64,000 nucleotides of DNA from Byssothecium circinans (Eukaryota; Ascomycota; Dothideomycetes; Pleosporales; Massarinaceae). The translations under genes and the position numbers were made by a program. Position 1 is the first letter of the stretch. Every line of letters begins with the position of its first letter. Positions 43,575 through 54,273 of the stretch are shown in pieces. Below the pieces are notes generated by a model, which saw only the letters and a program-made list of their open reading frames with translations, had not been told where the DNA came from and ran no database searches. The stretch is from NCBI GenBank assembly GCA_010015675.1, contig ML977010.1, forward strand, positions 20,444-84,443. Reading direction: 5' to 3'.

Positions 43575-45071
43575 TCAGAGAGCGGTCACTCGCCCACGTC
43601 GTATAGTTTGTCTTTTATCGGCGGGATCGTAGACCACCTCAACAATGCTCTTTCTGCAACGCCATCCGGTGTCCATTCTGTCGAACAGGACGAAATCCGC
43701 AGGCTCTCCGATTCCCAGGCTCAGAGAGGTTGATTCGTGGCCAATGACAGCCTTTGCCCTAGACGAGACGGCTTCCTGCATGTTGGCGTTAGCAACATCT
43801 TCAGAAGAGGAATGGCGTAACGACAGGAGGGCACTTGCATAGAGTGTCTCAGCATCATGCTTTGCCCCGGCATGGTAGAGGCCCACGCCCATGGAAGCGA
43901 TGCGCAGTGGATCACAGTTCCCGTGAGGCGTAAAGGCATTGCCGACGTTGTTGATGGCGATCGCTGCATCCAGGCCATGCCGTTGTATCATCCCTACCAC
44001 GGGTAACGTCCCGCGGCGTCCTTCTGCCGTGCGCATCATGAACAAATCCGATGTAGGAAGGCCGACAAACGAGATTGGAAGATCATTGACAGACTGTCTT
44101 AGTCTGGCCCACTCTTGCTCCTTAAACCTGGTCAATCTCGTGCAGTGGCCCAGAGTGATATGTTTGCCTTCTCGAACCATCCAATTCCTATCTTTTACAA
44201 TGTCCAATACGGACCAGACGAGCGGCTGTTTGTCTTCTTCTAGGAAGTAGTCAAGGTGGAGATCGAGATGCTTTGCATGCGTGAGGGCTAGCGATGCGAT
44301 CCAGCGCACATTCATCTTTTGCTTTGCCTGATCCGCCTCCACATACGGTGTGCTGCCTAGAACGTCTACTCCTTCTTCTTGAGCAGCAGCAGTCATCAGT
44401 TTTCTCACTTCATCTCCGCCATCGGCTCCGGAGAACAGGGGTAGCTGCGCAAATGCACAGATCTGGACCTCACAACGATGCTCAAACTCCTCCTTCAACT
44501 GCAGGCCCGCGTCTAGGCACTTGAATTGTACGCCTCCATCCACTTCTACGAACGCTCTCATGGCTGTGACTCCGTGATGTATACTCTCTTCAATGAGCTG
44601 TCGACCTCTTCTAAGCAAATCATCTTCCTCAAACCTCGCCTTTGCTTCACCAGTCATCTTCATAGCCTCTTGGAAGTCGCCGTCCTCGATCTGCAGATCA
44701 CTATACTTTGGGTCCTGGAGTAGGAAGCACTTGTCAAGGTGGATGTGAGCATGACAGAGGGAAGGGGCTAGCAGACGATTGGCGCCGTCAAACACATCAT
44801 GGGATGGCTGGCTGGTGGCATCGGGATCATGTTGGTCGATAGAGGATATCCTTCCATCCTCTATCGAGACGTCCCAAACAGTGGAGGAGCCCTTTCCAGG
44901 CAGTCGAACCCCCGTAATCTTGCTCAAAGAGCTAGACGGATAGAGGTCGGAGTAAGGCGGGGGAGGAGGGAAGTGTGTCCTGCGTCTTCTTGTCTTGCCC
45001 GTCAATTCACGCACCAGCTGCTTCTTTTGATCCATACTACCAGCACTCTCTGGCGAAGGGGGCGAGGCCAT
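43575..45071 (-). CDS. Amidohydrolase-superfamily metal-dependent hydrolase (cytosine-deaminase-like)
   Basis: Intron-free, 498 residues. Metal ligands of the superfamily are in order: H109 and H111 in HAHIHLDK, the His in LDLHLDYF, the His in LGHCTRL, and the Asp in NCDPLR after NNVGNAFTPHG. The order and the LDK/HLDY wording match the cytosine-deaminase-like branch (hydrolysis of cyclic amidines or amides). A small N-terminal beta domain (VWDVSIEDGRISSID) and its C-terminal partner (PADFVLFD) frame the barrel. The first ~45 residues (RELTGKTRRRR then a proline run) are an unusual extension, with no signal peptide. The substrate cannot be told; it may be a pterin-, pyrimidine- or atrazine-like ring. 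Confidence 0.88.
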   Translation of the reverse strand: MASPPSPESAGSMDQKKQLVRELTGKTRRRRTHFPPPPPYSDLYPSSSLSKITGVRLPGKGSSTVWDVSIEDGRISSIDQHDPDATSQPSHDVFDGANRLLAPSLCHAHIHLDKCFLLQDPKYSDLQIEDGDFQEAMKMTGEAKARFEEDDLLRRGRQLIEESIHHGVTAMRAFVEVDGGVQFKCLDAGLQLKEEFEHRCEVQICAFAQLPLFSGADGGDEVRKLMTAAAQEEGVDVLGSTPYVEADQAKQKMNVRWIASLALTHAKHLDLHLDYFLEEDKQPLVWSVLDIVKDRNWMVREGKHITLGHCTRLTRFKEQEWARLRQSVNDLPISFVGLPTSDLFMMRTAEGRRGTLPVVGMIQRHGLDAAIAINNVGNAFTPHGNCDPLRIASMGVGLYHAGAKHDAETLYASALLSLRHSSSEDVANANMQEAVSSRAKAVIGHESTSLSLGIGEPADFVLFDRMDTGWRCRKSIVEVVYDPADKRQTIRRGRVTAL

Positions 45072-45517
45072 GCTAGCATGTTAAAATAAGGTGGAGTTGG
45101 AGATGAGGAGACGGGACGAAAGCGATGACGATCCGATGGTACAGCGTGACGGCGCGTCGTCGCGCGTACTCTAGCCGAGGAAGAAGGTGAGGGAAGCCGT
45201 GAACAAATTTGCGCATCGGCGAAACCTTCTCCAACGATCACCACCCATGCTGTACACATGCACACTCAGCAAGGGGACGATGCAGTAAGTCAGGTCTTCA
45301 AGTGCCGTCTTTCGAGGTTGCAAGCATTCGCGGGGCAGCCAAAGGCGGGGCAGCAAATAGCTACTTAGAAAGGGGCCGGGCGTTCAGCCCTGTCCACCGT
45401 CCTCTCGTAGACGCGTCTTCTTACAAAAAGCGCATCCCCCCAAATCATCACCATCTGCGTGCCTGCATCGCGAGCCTGCTGCCTCTATCGTCGCTGCCCA
45501 TTGCACAAGCCGTCATC
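45072..45517. promoter_or_regulatory. Divergent region between amidohydrolase and SWIB genes
   Basis: About 446 bp between two start codons on opposite strands. It is presumed to hold both promoters. No confident motif. Confidence 0.45.
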
Positions 45518-47162
45518 ATGCAACAGTACCGGAACTACCCGCCGCAAGCCCAAGCGCACCAACGCCCACGAGGGCCCGGTACGTACCTTCAACAATCGCA
45601 TCTGCACATGCACCACGCTCTGCGCTACGCTTTCCCTCCACCTGCCCCTCTGCTACCCCTCTTTCGTCACAATGATCAGTAGGTCTGACTTGGAGCATAT
45701 GTTCCGTAAACCAGGCCCCATAGCGCACCCTCAACACCCCGCTGCCCAGCAATACGCAAACGCAAACGTCAATGTGCAACACGCCGCACAGCAGCGCGCC
45801 GAGCTCGAGAAGCGCGACAGAATGCGCCGCATGGCGAAGGCTCCAACGAACAAGAACGTGCCCGAGGGCGTAGAGGATATCTGCATCGGCGAGGGTGTGG
45901 CCCGCTACAAGCAGCTGCGAGAAGTCGAACGCACTCTCGATGCCACCATGATGCGCAAAAAGCTCGAGGCCTCCGACTCCGTCTACCACGCCCGCAGCGG
46001 TCGCTCGGCCACCATGCGCATATGGATCTCAAATACGGCCGCGAACCAGCCCTGGCAGAACAGCGGCATCGACGCCGACGCCTTTGATTTCGAGAGCGAG
46101 ACCAACTCCACGTACCGTGTCAAGATCCAAGGTCGCCTGCTGGATGACGGCGAGGATGAGGAGGATATCGAAGACGAAGAAGAAAAGGACCCGGATGCCA
46201 TGGAGGAAGACGGCGCAGAGGCCAAAAAGGCAGACGCCCCAAAACCCAAAGTATTTTCGCAATTCTTCAACTCCATCAACATCGACTTCGATCGCGCCAA
46301 GAGCCTCCAACCCGACAACTTCACGCAAATCGAATGGAAGCGAGCCGAAGGCGCCAACCCCAAAGACAACCCCTTCAGCCAGCTCGAATTCGAGCGCAAA
46401 GGCGACGAAAACATCAACGTAACCATAAACCTCTACCGGCACCAAAACCCCGAGATCTTCCGTCTCAGCAAGCCTCTCGCCGAGCTCCTCGACACCGACG
46501 AAGAAGACCGCGCAGGCGTCCTGATGGGCGTCTGGGAATACGCGCGCTCGCAGCATCTCCAACAAGACGACGACGAGCGCAAATTCGCCTGCGACGCCAA
46601 GCTAAAAAACCTCTTCAACGGCGCCGATTCCTTCTACTTCCCGCAGCTCCCGCAACTCATCAAACCGCACCTCACCACCCTCCCCCCCATCCAACTCCAA
46701 TACACCATCCGCGTCGATAAAGACTACATTGCCCCCGCCCCGGAATCCGGCAAACAACCTTCCGAACCCACCATCTACGACGTGCAAGTCTCCCTCGACG
46801 ACCCCCTCCAGCCCCTCCTCCACAGCATCCTGCGCTCCAAACACAGCGCAGAAACACTCCAACATATCCACAACATCGACCAGCAAATCGTGCTCCTCAT
46901 GTGCGCGGTCGGCAAATCGAAGGCCAAACACGCCTTCTTCACCAGCATGTCAAAGGACCCCGTCGCCTTCGTCAAGCGCTGGCTCTCGTCGCAGAAGCGC
47001 GATCTGGAGGTCCTGCTCGGCGATGCGTCACGTGGGGGTGGCGAGGACGCGAGTGGTGAGGAGTGGAAACATGGTGGTGCCGAGGGGGTTTGGGGCAGCG
47101 AGGTTGCGAAGGAGAGTGTGAATTTGTGGTTGGCTAGGCAGAGTATTCCAAAGGCCCATTGA
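45518..47162 (+). CDS. SWIB-domain subunit of SWI/SNF and RSC remodellers (Rsc6/Snf12/BAF60 family)
   Basis: Two exons, 45518-45578 and 45715-47162, 502 residues. The 136-bp intron (GTACGT, CTGAC branch, CCAG) joins MQQYRNYPPQ...RGPG to PIAHPQHPAA, the usual glutamine/proline-rich start. A basic helix (AELEKRDRMRRMAKAPTNK) precedes the conserved region with MRIWISNTAANQPWQ and FFNSINIDFDR. The SWIB fold is at about 258-340: LYRHQNPEIFRLSKPLAELL and GVLMGVWEYARSQHLQ, with the filler FACDAKLKNLF. The C-terminal part has LQPLLHSILRSKHSAET and WLARQS. The subunit is a core scaffold piece in nucleosome remodelling complexes. The ORF upstream of the intron without an ATG (from 45459) is ruled out by this structure. 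Confidence 0.92.
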
Positions 47163-47667
47163 ATCTATTGTTAGGAAGGATCGTGTGTATGCTAATCTTT
47201 TTTTTGTGAAGGTGGTGTTCGGTAAAAAGAGGTATGCTCCCTTGAGCCCTTTCGGACGGCTTCTGCGGCGGCGGCGTCGTCGGTGGTAATGGAGTTGGGT
47301 AGTCGAATGGCTTGCCTTGGGAGTGGGGTCTGGTGGTGTTTGAATAGTGGATTGTGATGTCCCCACAGATTCATTATACCCGTAATGCTATGAAAAGCTA
47401 GGAAGCAATAATATTCAAGACTACCATAAAATTTACAATCTTACTTTGTTTCCTGTGTTGCAACAAGTTGGAAGAAAGAAGACAAACAGCACACTGCCAA
47501 GATATCAATACCGACCAAACCAATAACTGCCGCAGACTCTCCCGCCCATTACCCTGTTTCTCATCTCCTGCTCCGTGCTTACCAATCGTCATATCCAACA
47601 CTCTATCCCCTAAAATACACAAAAGCTCCGACGCGTACTGCCACCATAGCCTCCGTTCACCAATACC
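47163..47667. other. Convergent spacer
   Basis: About 0.5 kb between stop codons of the SWIB gene and the disordered-protein gene, presumably both 3' UTRs. Nothing else is recognised. Confidence 0.5.
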
Positions 47668-50561
47668 TCACCCATTAACCCTCCTCTCAAATTTCCCCAA
47701 ACCAGGCGACGTCTCAGTCATCTCATCTCCGCCCTCGCCACCAACCCCACTATCAACATCATCAAACCTCCTCGTCACAGCCGACGATCCCCCCTCTACA
47801 ACCCCTATCTCAGAATCCGCACTATTCTCCAGTTCGCGACGGTGAGGCCTCTGAGATATATGAACCCTTCTAATAGTCGGAGCCTGAATCAGAGGCCGAC
47901 TCATCGCCGCGCTGGCGGGTCCCACAACGCTCATAGGGATAGCGGGACGACCGCGGCTCGTGATACCGCTGGCGATATCGAGGGTAGTTGAAGTAGAAGG
48001 CGGACCGCGAGACGGTGGGTGATTGAAGAACGTTGGGGTTTGGGCATGTTGATGAGGGAGGGGTGTTGGTGTTGGTGTGATGATGCGGTTGGGGTTTGCA
48101 TGTGGGTGGGTGTAGGTTATTCCGGATCCTCTGGAGGCGTATCGAGGTGGGATCCGCGGCCCTCTGCCCATCCCTCCTGGTCGAGCATAGGTCTCGGTAG
48201 GCGTCAATCCATCTGAACTCCCCGTGTCATCATCTGGTGGTAGCACTGCGGGGTGCGGCCGGTTGGAAATGTCGCGCGGCCGAGGTGGGTATAGCATCGG
48301 TGCGTGAGAGACGCGGCCAGGTGCACCGTTGCTGCGCATGCCTGGGGGATTGGGACGAGGTACTAGGCTTGTTCTCTGAGTCGGGGCTGGTAGATTTGAT
48401 GTAGCATGGGTGTGGGGACGAGCGTCTCGCGTCAATGTCGTCGTTAAGTTGAAAGAGGAGTTCACGGGCGCATTCTCGCTGGAACGCTGACCGGCTCGCG
48501 CTGTAGGGGCAGCTCTGCGACGAGCCGGAGGACCCAAGGTATGAACGGGTTGCTCGCCGGCATTAAAAGGTCGTTGGCCATACGGATGATGTTGCGAATG
48601 AGGGCGCGGAACTGTGTATCTGGGTTGATAATGGGTTCCGGCGCTCGAGTAACCGTAATTGCTGTATCGCTGAGTGCTCGATCCAGAACCTGGAACTAGT
48701 GTATGCCTATACCTATCCGAGTGCGCTTCAACCTCCGAAATCTGGTGCTGGAAGGTAGTGTAGCCTGTGGCCTGTGCTTGCTGTATTTGTCTCTGGGCCG
48801 AGACACGCTGAAGATAAGACGTGGCACGCTCTTCGACGAGCTCTAGCGGAGATGAGAGCTCACGTGTGATTGCTTCCACGGCATCTTGTTCGCCACCGAG
48901 GAGATTGTCTTGAGTGATGAGCGGTCTGAATGCATATTGTCCATTTGGCCCACGCGTATACGGATTTGTGGGCACTGGTGAGAAGCCGTGCTGCGTGACA
49001 GCCAGGTCTGGCGTAGACGAACTCGGTGTCCGCGATGGTGACAGAGTCTGTGAATGTACGCCCGAAGTGGCATGATGTTGGTGAGGGAGGCGAATGGAGT
49101 GGTAGGCGCCTCGACTAGCTTGCCTTGATGCGGCAGCGCCGTCGAATTGTGCCTGTCCCAGATCTGTCTGCGAATATACACTGCTAGAGTGTCGCGAGTC
49201 GGGAAGCTCATAGAAAGAGTATGCTAGGCTAGAAGTCGATGCCTCGCTACCGATCCTATATAAGAGACACACTTTAGCAGAGTTTTACTGTAACGCAAGA
49301 AGTAATAGGGCAGAAGCATTGCGACACTTTGTGAGACCCAACTTGCAGAAGGGCGTTGCAAGGCTCTTGACACATGACTGTACCTCTGTGATGTTTCTCT
49401 TCCAACGTTCAAAGCTGCGCCATCTGAGCCCAAAGGTGTCCAATAGTGACTCTCGGAAGACTGTGAGCTAGTAGCGTCCATGACTTCTGTTGGAGGGCCT
49501 GGAGCTGGGGGACTCCAGAATGGGTCGTCAGTTGATGCCCCTGATGAGTCTGGATGATGAACCCGAATCGGACGCGAAGGCTCACTGCTCGATGACATGG
49601 CTCGAGCACGGTGTACCGGTTGAGTCCGGGGACGCGGCTCCGTCCGAGGGAGGGACTGTCTGAACGTATATCTAGAATTTATGTCGAAGTAGCCATGTAG
49701 GAAGATGGTTGGCGATTCATCGTCATCATCTGGAAGCTGACTGATCGGGGTTGCATGCCCCCTACGCATACTGACCTCTGATGATCGTCCTGCACTCGTA
49801 AGTTGGTGACCTTGACTGCTGTTTGTTGGTGTCTGGTCTTGGCGTTGATGAGGCGAGCTGACAATATGCATCTGTTGCAGAGGAGACGGGATGTGGTTGC
49901 CGTGTTGACGTAGAGAATGGGCACGATTCCTCATGGGCGTCTCGATGGTATCTGCGGGCTCGATAAGTCCATCCGTGGATGCATGCATGTGCGCCTGTAG
50001 ACTCGCGCCGTCATCATCTTCGGAATTGGTTCTCTCTCGACCGAACCGAGATGGACTGGGTTGCGTCTTCACACTGGGATATGGTCAGCGATGATGCAGC
50101 TACAGATAGCTTGGCCGCACTTACGCTGTATCTTCAGAAGTAGCCGCTCGTGGTGCTGGCCTGAACGGAAGCTGCAACGTGCGGTGCGATTGTTCAGAGT
50201 CACTGAATGATGTCGATAGCTCTTCGCCCGTGCTTTGGCTGCCTTCGTTCGAAGAGCCAACATTAGACGACTCTGCATTCACTGCTTGACCATCCTCCAC
50301 GTCATCGCTGGAATCAAAAACAGCTTCTTGAGGCCGTAGTATCGGTATGTTGCCAAGGGTTGCAACTGCAGAGTCCCTCGAACGCTGCGCTCCGCGGTGA
50401 AGTCGTGCACAATGCGGCGGCGGAATTGGTGGACCACGAGCACGAGAGCGTGATGCGGAGGCTGCGGGAGGATTGGCCGCCCTTCTGCGCTCCATACGTT
50501 GACGTGTTTCTTCGACGTCTGCTGGCGTCAAGGCGATCTCGGTTGCGCTCAGACGCAGCAT
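47668..50561 (-). CDS. Hypothetical intrinsically disordered protein
   Basis: Three exons: 50561-50125, 50073-49384 and 49255-47668, in frame, 904 residues. The introns are 51 and 128 bp (GTAAGT with CTGAC branch; GTACAG to TATAG). The only clearly helical part is the N-terminus (LSATEIALTPADVEETRQRMERRRAA, arginine-rich). Everything after it is rich in Ser, Pro, Gln, His and Arg with no domain I know. Acidic SDDVEDGQ and DDDDESP stretches and many SP/TP sites suggest phospho-regulation. Runs such as SHAPMLYPPRPRDISN and YHSIRLPHQHH may be short binding motifs. It has no signal peptide or membrane helix. The long, spliced open frame supports a real gene. It is divergent from the PDK1 gene across about 1 kb. 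Confidence 0.72.
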
Positions 50562-51585
50562 TGTGGATAATGAAGGAGGCGAGGAACGATATCACAGAAA
50601 TTGAGTGGGAGAAAAGCTCTTCGTTTCAATGGGTTCCAAAAAGAAGGCCAAAGCGAGACCAAAACGTCCTATTAAGTTAAGTGGTGAAGAGGGCCTGAGA
50701 GAGATGAGATGGGAGGGCAAGTAAACAATGACTGCTAGAGACCATGATGCTTCCTGCTTTTGTCGTAGGGCTGCTTCCCTCATCCGTGTCTGGATTGCTG
50801 TCGCTTTCTTGACATTATAATTTCTACATGGCCACTGCCATTTGTTCGGCATGTGGTGTCTTGTTGCTTCACAAGACACTCCGGACGTCTGGTGTCGTCC
50901 CCAAAGCACTCAAAATCGGCATGATTCAAGTGAATACTACACTTGTAACAAACATCCTACTCTTCTACAGACATCCAATGGAAAGCAGCTGGCCAGAACG
51001 GGAGAAACGGAGGAGGCATGTAGAATTGAGTGTGCGTAACCTTGCACAAAGCCTGGCGGCGGGAATAGCACGCATGTGCGCACGCTCGTCGTACAGGTAG
51101 AGAAAAGACGCGTACATATGTAAGAATAGCAACGCCCGACATCTGGATTCTGCACATCAGGGGCGATGGTTGCTTCGAGCGGGAGTGGCCCCGGTGTCAA
51201 TAGTCGAGCTCATGTTCGCGATGGCTGTGTGGTGTTGAGCAGTGCGCTGATCCGAACGCCGAGCCGAGAGCCTGTCTGTCTATCTATCTGCTGTCTTGTC
51301 TCCCAACCGTGGTACCACCCGCCAGCAGCCTCAGCATCGTAAGACCCGCGATAGCACTCTGACACCCACCCTCCCCCTCCCCTCCCCTCGCCCTCTGCCT
51401 CTGCCGCTGCCGCTGCCGCTGCCTCTCTGCCGCCGGCCTCGGGTGCTCCCCGTCCCTGTCCATGTCATCCCCAAAGCAAGCCTGTCCGCGCTAATTGCAG
51501 TTTCTCCGAGACGCTACCGGTGGTCCCTCGCTGCCAACCACCAACCTCCGCTCGTTGGACACGTCCGCTGCCAACGGTCGCCATA
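50562..51585. promoter_or_regulatory. Divergent intergenic region upstream of PDK1
   Basis: About 1 kb. Its right third is a pyrimidine tract (51360-51440) with repeated CTGCCG units and CCCCTCCC runs, a usual mark of a fungal core promoter or leader. The PDK1 leader probably starts in or after it. Confidence 0.5.
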
Positions 51586-54273
51586 ATGAATGGCGACCTG
51601 AGTCTCTCGCAGTCCCTTGGAGGGCTGCGCATCGCCAACCCAGATGAAAGCCCCTCGTCGCCCTCGCCGCCGCCACAGCAGCAGCCTGCAGCATCCGCAC
51701 CCCAGCCTGGGCCCGAAGCTCCTGGCCGGCCGTCGTCATCGCCCTCACGAGCATCGTCGTCGAGTACCATCACCGACAAGACCAAGTCGCACGCACTCAC
51801 ACCCGCACACCTCCTCCCCGAGCCGCAGCCCGCATCTGCATCGCTGGGCTTCAACCCAAATACCTTTACCACCACGTCTCCCGCTCAAACGCCCTCCGGC
51901 CAACCTTCCCCGCTGGCTGCATCAGATGCCTCCTACTCGGCCCGGCTCTCACACAGGCAATCAATGCCCTTAGCTCATCAAGCCCAGCAGCAGGCTTTGT
52001 TACCCCCATATGCCACTGGGCCCGTCACGCATCCGCGCAATGCACCGCCGCCACAACATGGGGGACGGCCCATGTCAACCAGCATGTACAACCATCCCAA
52101 CTTGTCCTCGAGCTCGGCTACAAATCCAGGCACCTACCGATACAACGACGACGTCACAACAGACATACGGCGGACCAGCAGCTCGAGAGTGGCGCCGAAT
52201 GGGATGATACCTTCGCGAGAGCCGAGTCGGAGCAACAGGGGATACCTGCCGTCAGGCCAGATGGGTGTTGGCAATGGCCCATTTCCTCCCCGGAGAAGCT
52301 CAAGACGCCTACCAATGCCCATGGACGGTGCCCACAGCGCAAGTGCCCCTATAGCTCCGGGGCATCTGTCCGGCTCACCATATGGCATGGAAGGCGGGCC
52401 GTTGCAAAGCAGTGAGGAGTGGAAAGATAAGGGAGCGGCGACTGGCGTGCGGCAGGAAGTGGATCAGAATGGTAGACCCGTTACAAGAGTTGTAAAGAAA
52501 GGGGTCAAGGACTTCACCTTCGGAAGGACACTTGGAGAGGGGTCGTACAGCACTGTCATTGCTGCGGAGGACCGACAAACGCTGCGTGAATATGCTATCA
52601 AGGTGCTAGACAAACGGCACATCATCAAAGAGAAGAAGGTCAAATATGTGAATATTGAAAAGGACACACTGAACCGGTTAACCGAGCATCCAGGCATCGT
52701 TCGGCTATACTACACCTTCCAAGACGAACGTTCATTATACTTTGTCCTCGATCTCGCATCTGGCGGAGAGCTGCTTGGTTTCTTGAAAAAGATGACATCG
52801 TTCGACGTGGAGTGCACACGATTCTACGGCGCGCAGATATTGGACGCAATCGATTACATGCATTCTCGGGGAGTCATACATCGCGACTTGAAGCCGGAGA
52901 ATGTGCTACTGGACGACCAGATGCACATCAAGATCACGGATTTTGGAACCGCTAAAATATTGGACTCGAAAAAGTCGAATGGCATGGACTCAACACCTGG
53001 CGATCCTTTGGAGGGACTTGATTCGGATCGAGCGCAATCCTTTGTCGGTACCGCAGAGTATGTCTCACCCGAACTGCTCACCGACAAGAACGCCTGCAAA
53101 GCTAGCGACCTTTGGGCTTTCGGCTGCATCATCTACCAACTGCTCGCCGGTCGGCCTCCGTTCAAGGCCGCGAATGAGTATCAGACCTTTCAAAAGATTG
53201 TCGGCTTGGAGTATGTCTTCCCTGATGGGTTTCCGCCAATGGCAAAGGATCTGGTGGAACGACTGCTCGTACTGGACCCCCTCACGCGGCTACCAATTGA
53301 GCACATCAAAAGTCATCCGTTCTTTGAAGGGATAGTTTGGGGGAAAGGTTTATGGAAACAGAAAGCACCGCGACTAAAGGCATACGTCCCGCCTGCTAGG
53401 GAGCCCATCAGCCTCAATGGTAACACAAATCCCCACCTCTTATCATGCGCTATTGGTAACGCAACTACAGGCCCATCGACTGCAGCTGCCCAGGCGCCAA
53501 ATCCGATACGGCCCACTCCACGTCTCATAACCGAGCTTCCACCTCCGAGTCAACTGGACATCGACTGGTCTCCCGTACTTACCAAACGTGACGAGCGAAT
53601 ATTGAAGCTAGGAAACATGTTCATTACACATCATCCAGCAGGTCACCCAGTTGGCGGAAGTGCTGACGCGGCACCCGAAACACCTAAAAAGTTTTCGCGC
53701 TTCTTTGGAGGAAACACGGTCAAGAAGCGGCAAAGGCTGGTAATGATAACTTCCAATGCTCGTGTTCTTCTGTGCGCTGCTGGGACAAATGAGAAGAAGC
53801 TCAAGGAAGAGGTATCGCTTCTAGCTCCGGGTTGCTCATGGAGGAGCTTCCAGGACTCCAAGGGTCTGACTGCTTGGCTCGTGGAAACGGTACGTAGACC
53901 AGCCGCATTCCTGCCTCGCGGGTTGCTAACTATCCTACAGCGAGATAAGCAGTACGTTTTCGAAGACCCGAAGAGCACCACAAGCGATCCAAACGGCAGT
54001 AAATTCTACACACAGGAATGGATCGACAGCATCGAGCGAGCTCGAGACTACGCTATATCACAAAGTATGAACAACTCTGGAGATTCGGCACTCAACGATC
54101 TCAACTCAAGTCTTCCAAGCCCCACTAGTACGTTAGGAGGAGACACTGCCCTAGATGGAGTCAATATCCCTACCGCCAGACACCTTCGCAAAGAACACGG
54201 AGATTCTGACTCGGTGAAGGGCAGGAAACGATTCAGCAAACGCCACTCAAAGAACGGACTCGCAAACTTTTAA
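51586..54273 (+). CDS. PDK1/Pkh-type AGC master kinase
   Basis: Two exons, 51586-53889 and 53941-54273, 878 residues. The intron is 51 bp (GTACGT, GCTAAC branch, CTACAG), a multiple of three without a stop. After a ~300-residue S/P/Q-rich region comes the kinase domain: GEGSYSTV (glycine loop), K339 in YAIKVLDK, H432-R433-D434 in VIHRDLKPEN, DFGTAKIL, and SFVGTAEYVSPELL with activation-loop S485, the usual self-phosphorylated site. The C-terminal ~200 residues contain the PH-like region (ERILKLGNMFITHHP, RQRLVMITSNARVLL-like, KFYTQEWIDSIERA). In yeast, Pkh kinases activate Ypk1, Pkc1 and Sch9 downstream of sphingolipids. Start chosen at the ATG opening MNGDLSLSQSLGGLRIANP, since the upstream in-frame part lies in the presumed leader. 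Confidence 0.95.
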   Translation: MNGDLSLSQSLGGLRIANPDESPSSPSPPPQQQPAASAPQPGPEAPGRPSSSPSRASSSSTITDKTKSHALTPAHLLPEPQPASASLGFNPNTFTTTSPAQTPSGQPSPLAASDASYSARLSHRQSMPLAHQAQQQALLPPYATGPVTHPRNAPPPQHGGRPMSTSMYNHPNLSSSSATNPGTYRYNDDVTTDIRRTSSSRVAPNGMIPSREPSRSNRGYLPSGQMGVGNGPFPPRRSSRRLPMPMDGAHSASAPIAPGHLSGSPYGMEGGPLQSSEEWKDKGAATGVRQEVDQNGRPVTRVVKKGVKDFTFGRTLGEGSYSTVIAAEDRQTLREYAIKVLDKRHIIKEKKVKYVNIEKDTLNRLTEHPGIVRLYYTFQDERSLYFVLDLASGGELLGFLKKMTSFDVECTRFYGAQILDAIDYMHSRGVIHRDLKPENVLLDDQMHIKITDFGTAKILDSKKSNGMDSTPGDPLEGLDSDRAQSFVGTAEYVSPELLTDKNACKASDLWAFGCIIYQLLAGRPPFKAANEYQTFQKIVGLEYVFPDGFPPMAKDLVERLLVLDPLTRLPIEHIKSHPFFEGIVWGKGLWKQKAPRLKAYVPPAREPISLNGNTNPHLLSCAIGNATTGPSTAAAQAPNPIRPTPRLITELPPPSQLDIDWSPVLTKRDERILKLGNMFITHHPAGHPVGGSADAAPETPKKFSRFFGGNTVKKRQRLVMITSNARVLLCAAGTNEKKLKEEVSLLAPGCSWRSFQDSKGLTAWLVETVRRPAAFLPRGLLTILQRDKQYVFEDPKSTTSDPNGSKFYTQEWIDSIERARDYAISQSMNNSGDSALNDLNSSLPSPTSTLGGDTALDGVNIPTARHLRKEHGDSDSVKGRKRFSKRHSKNGLANF

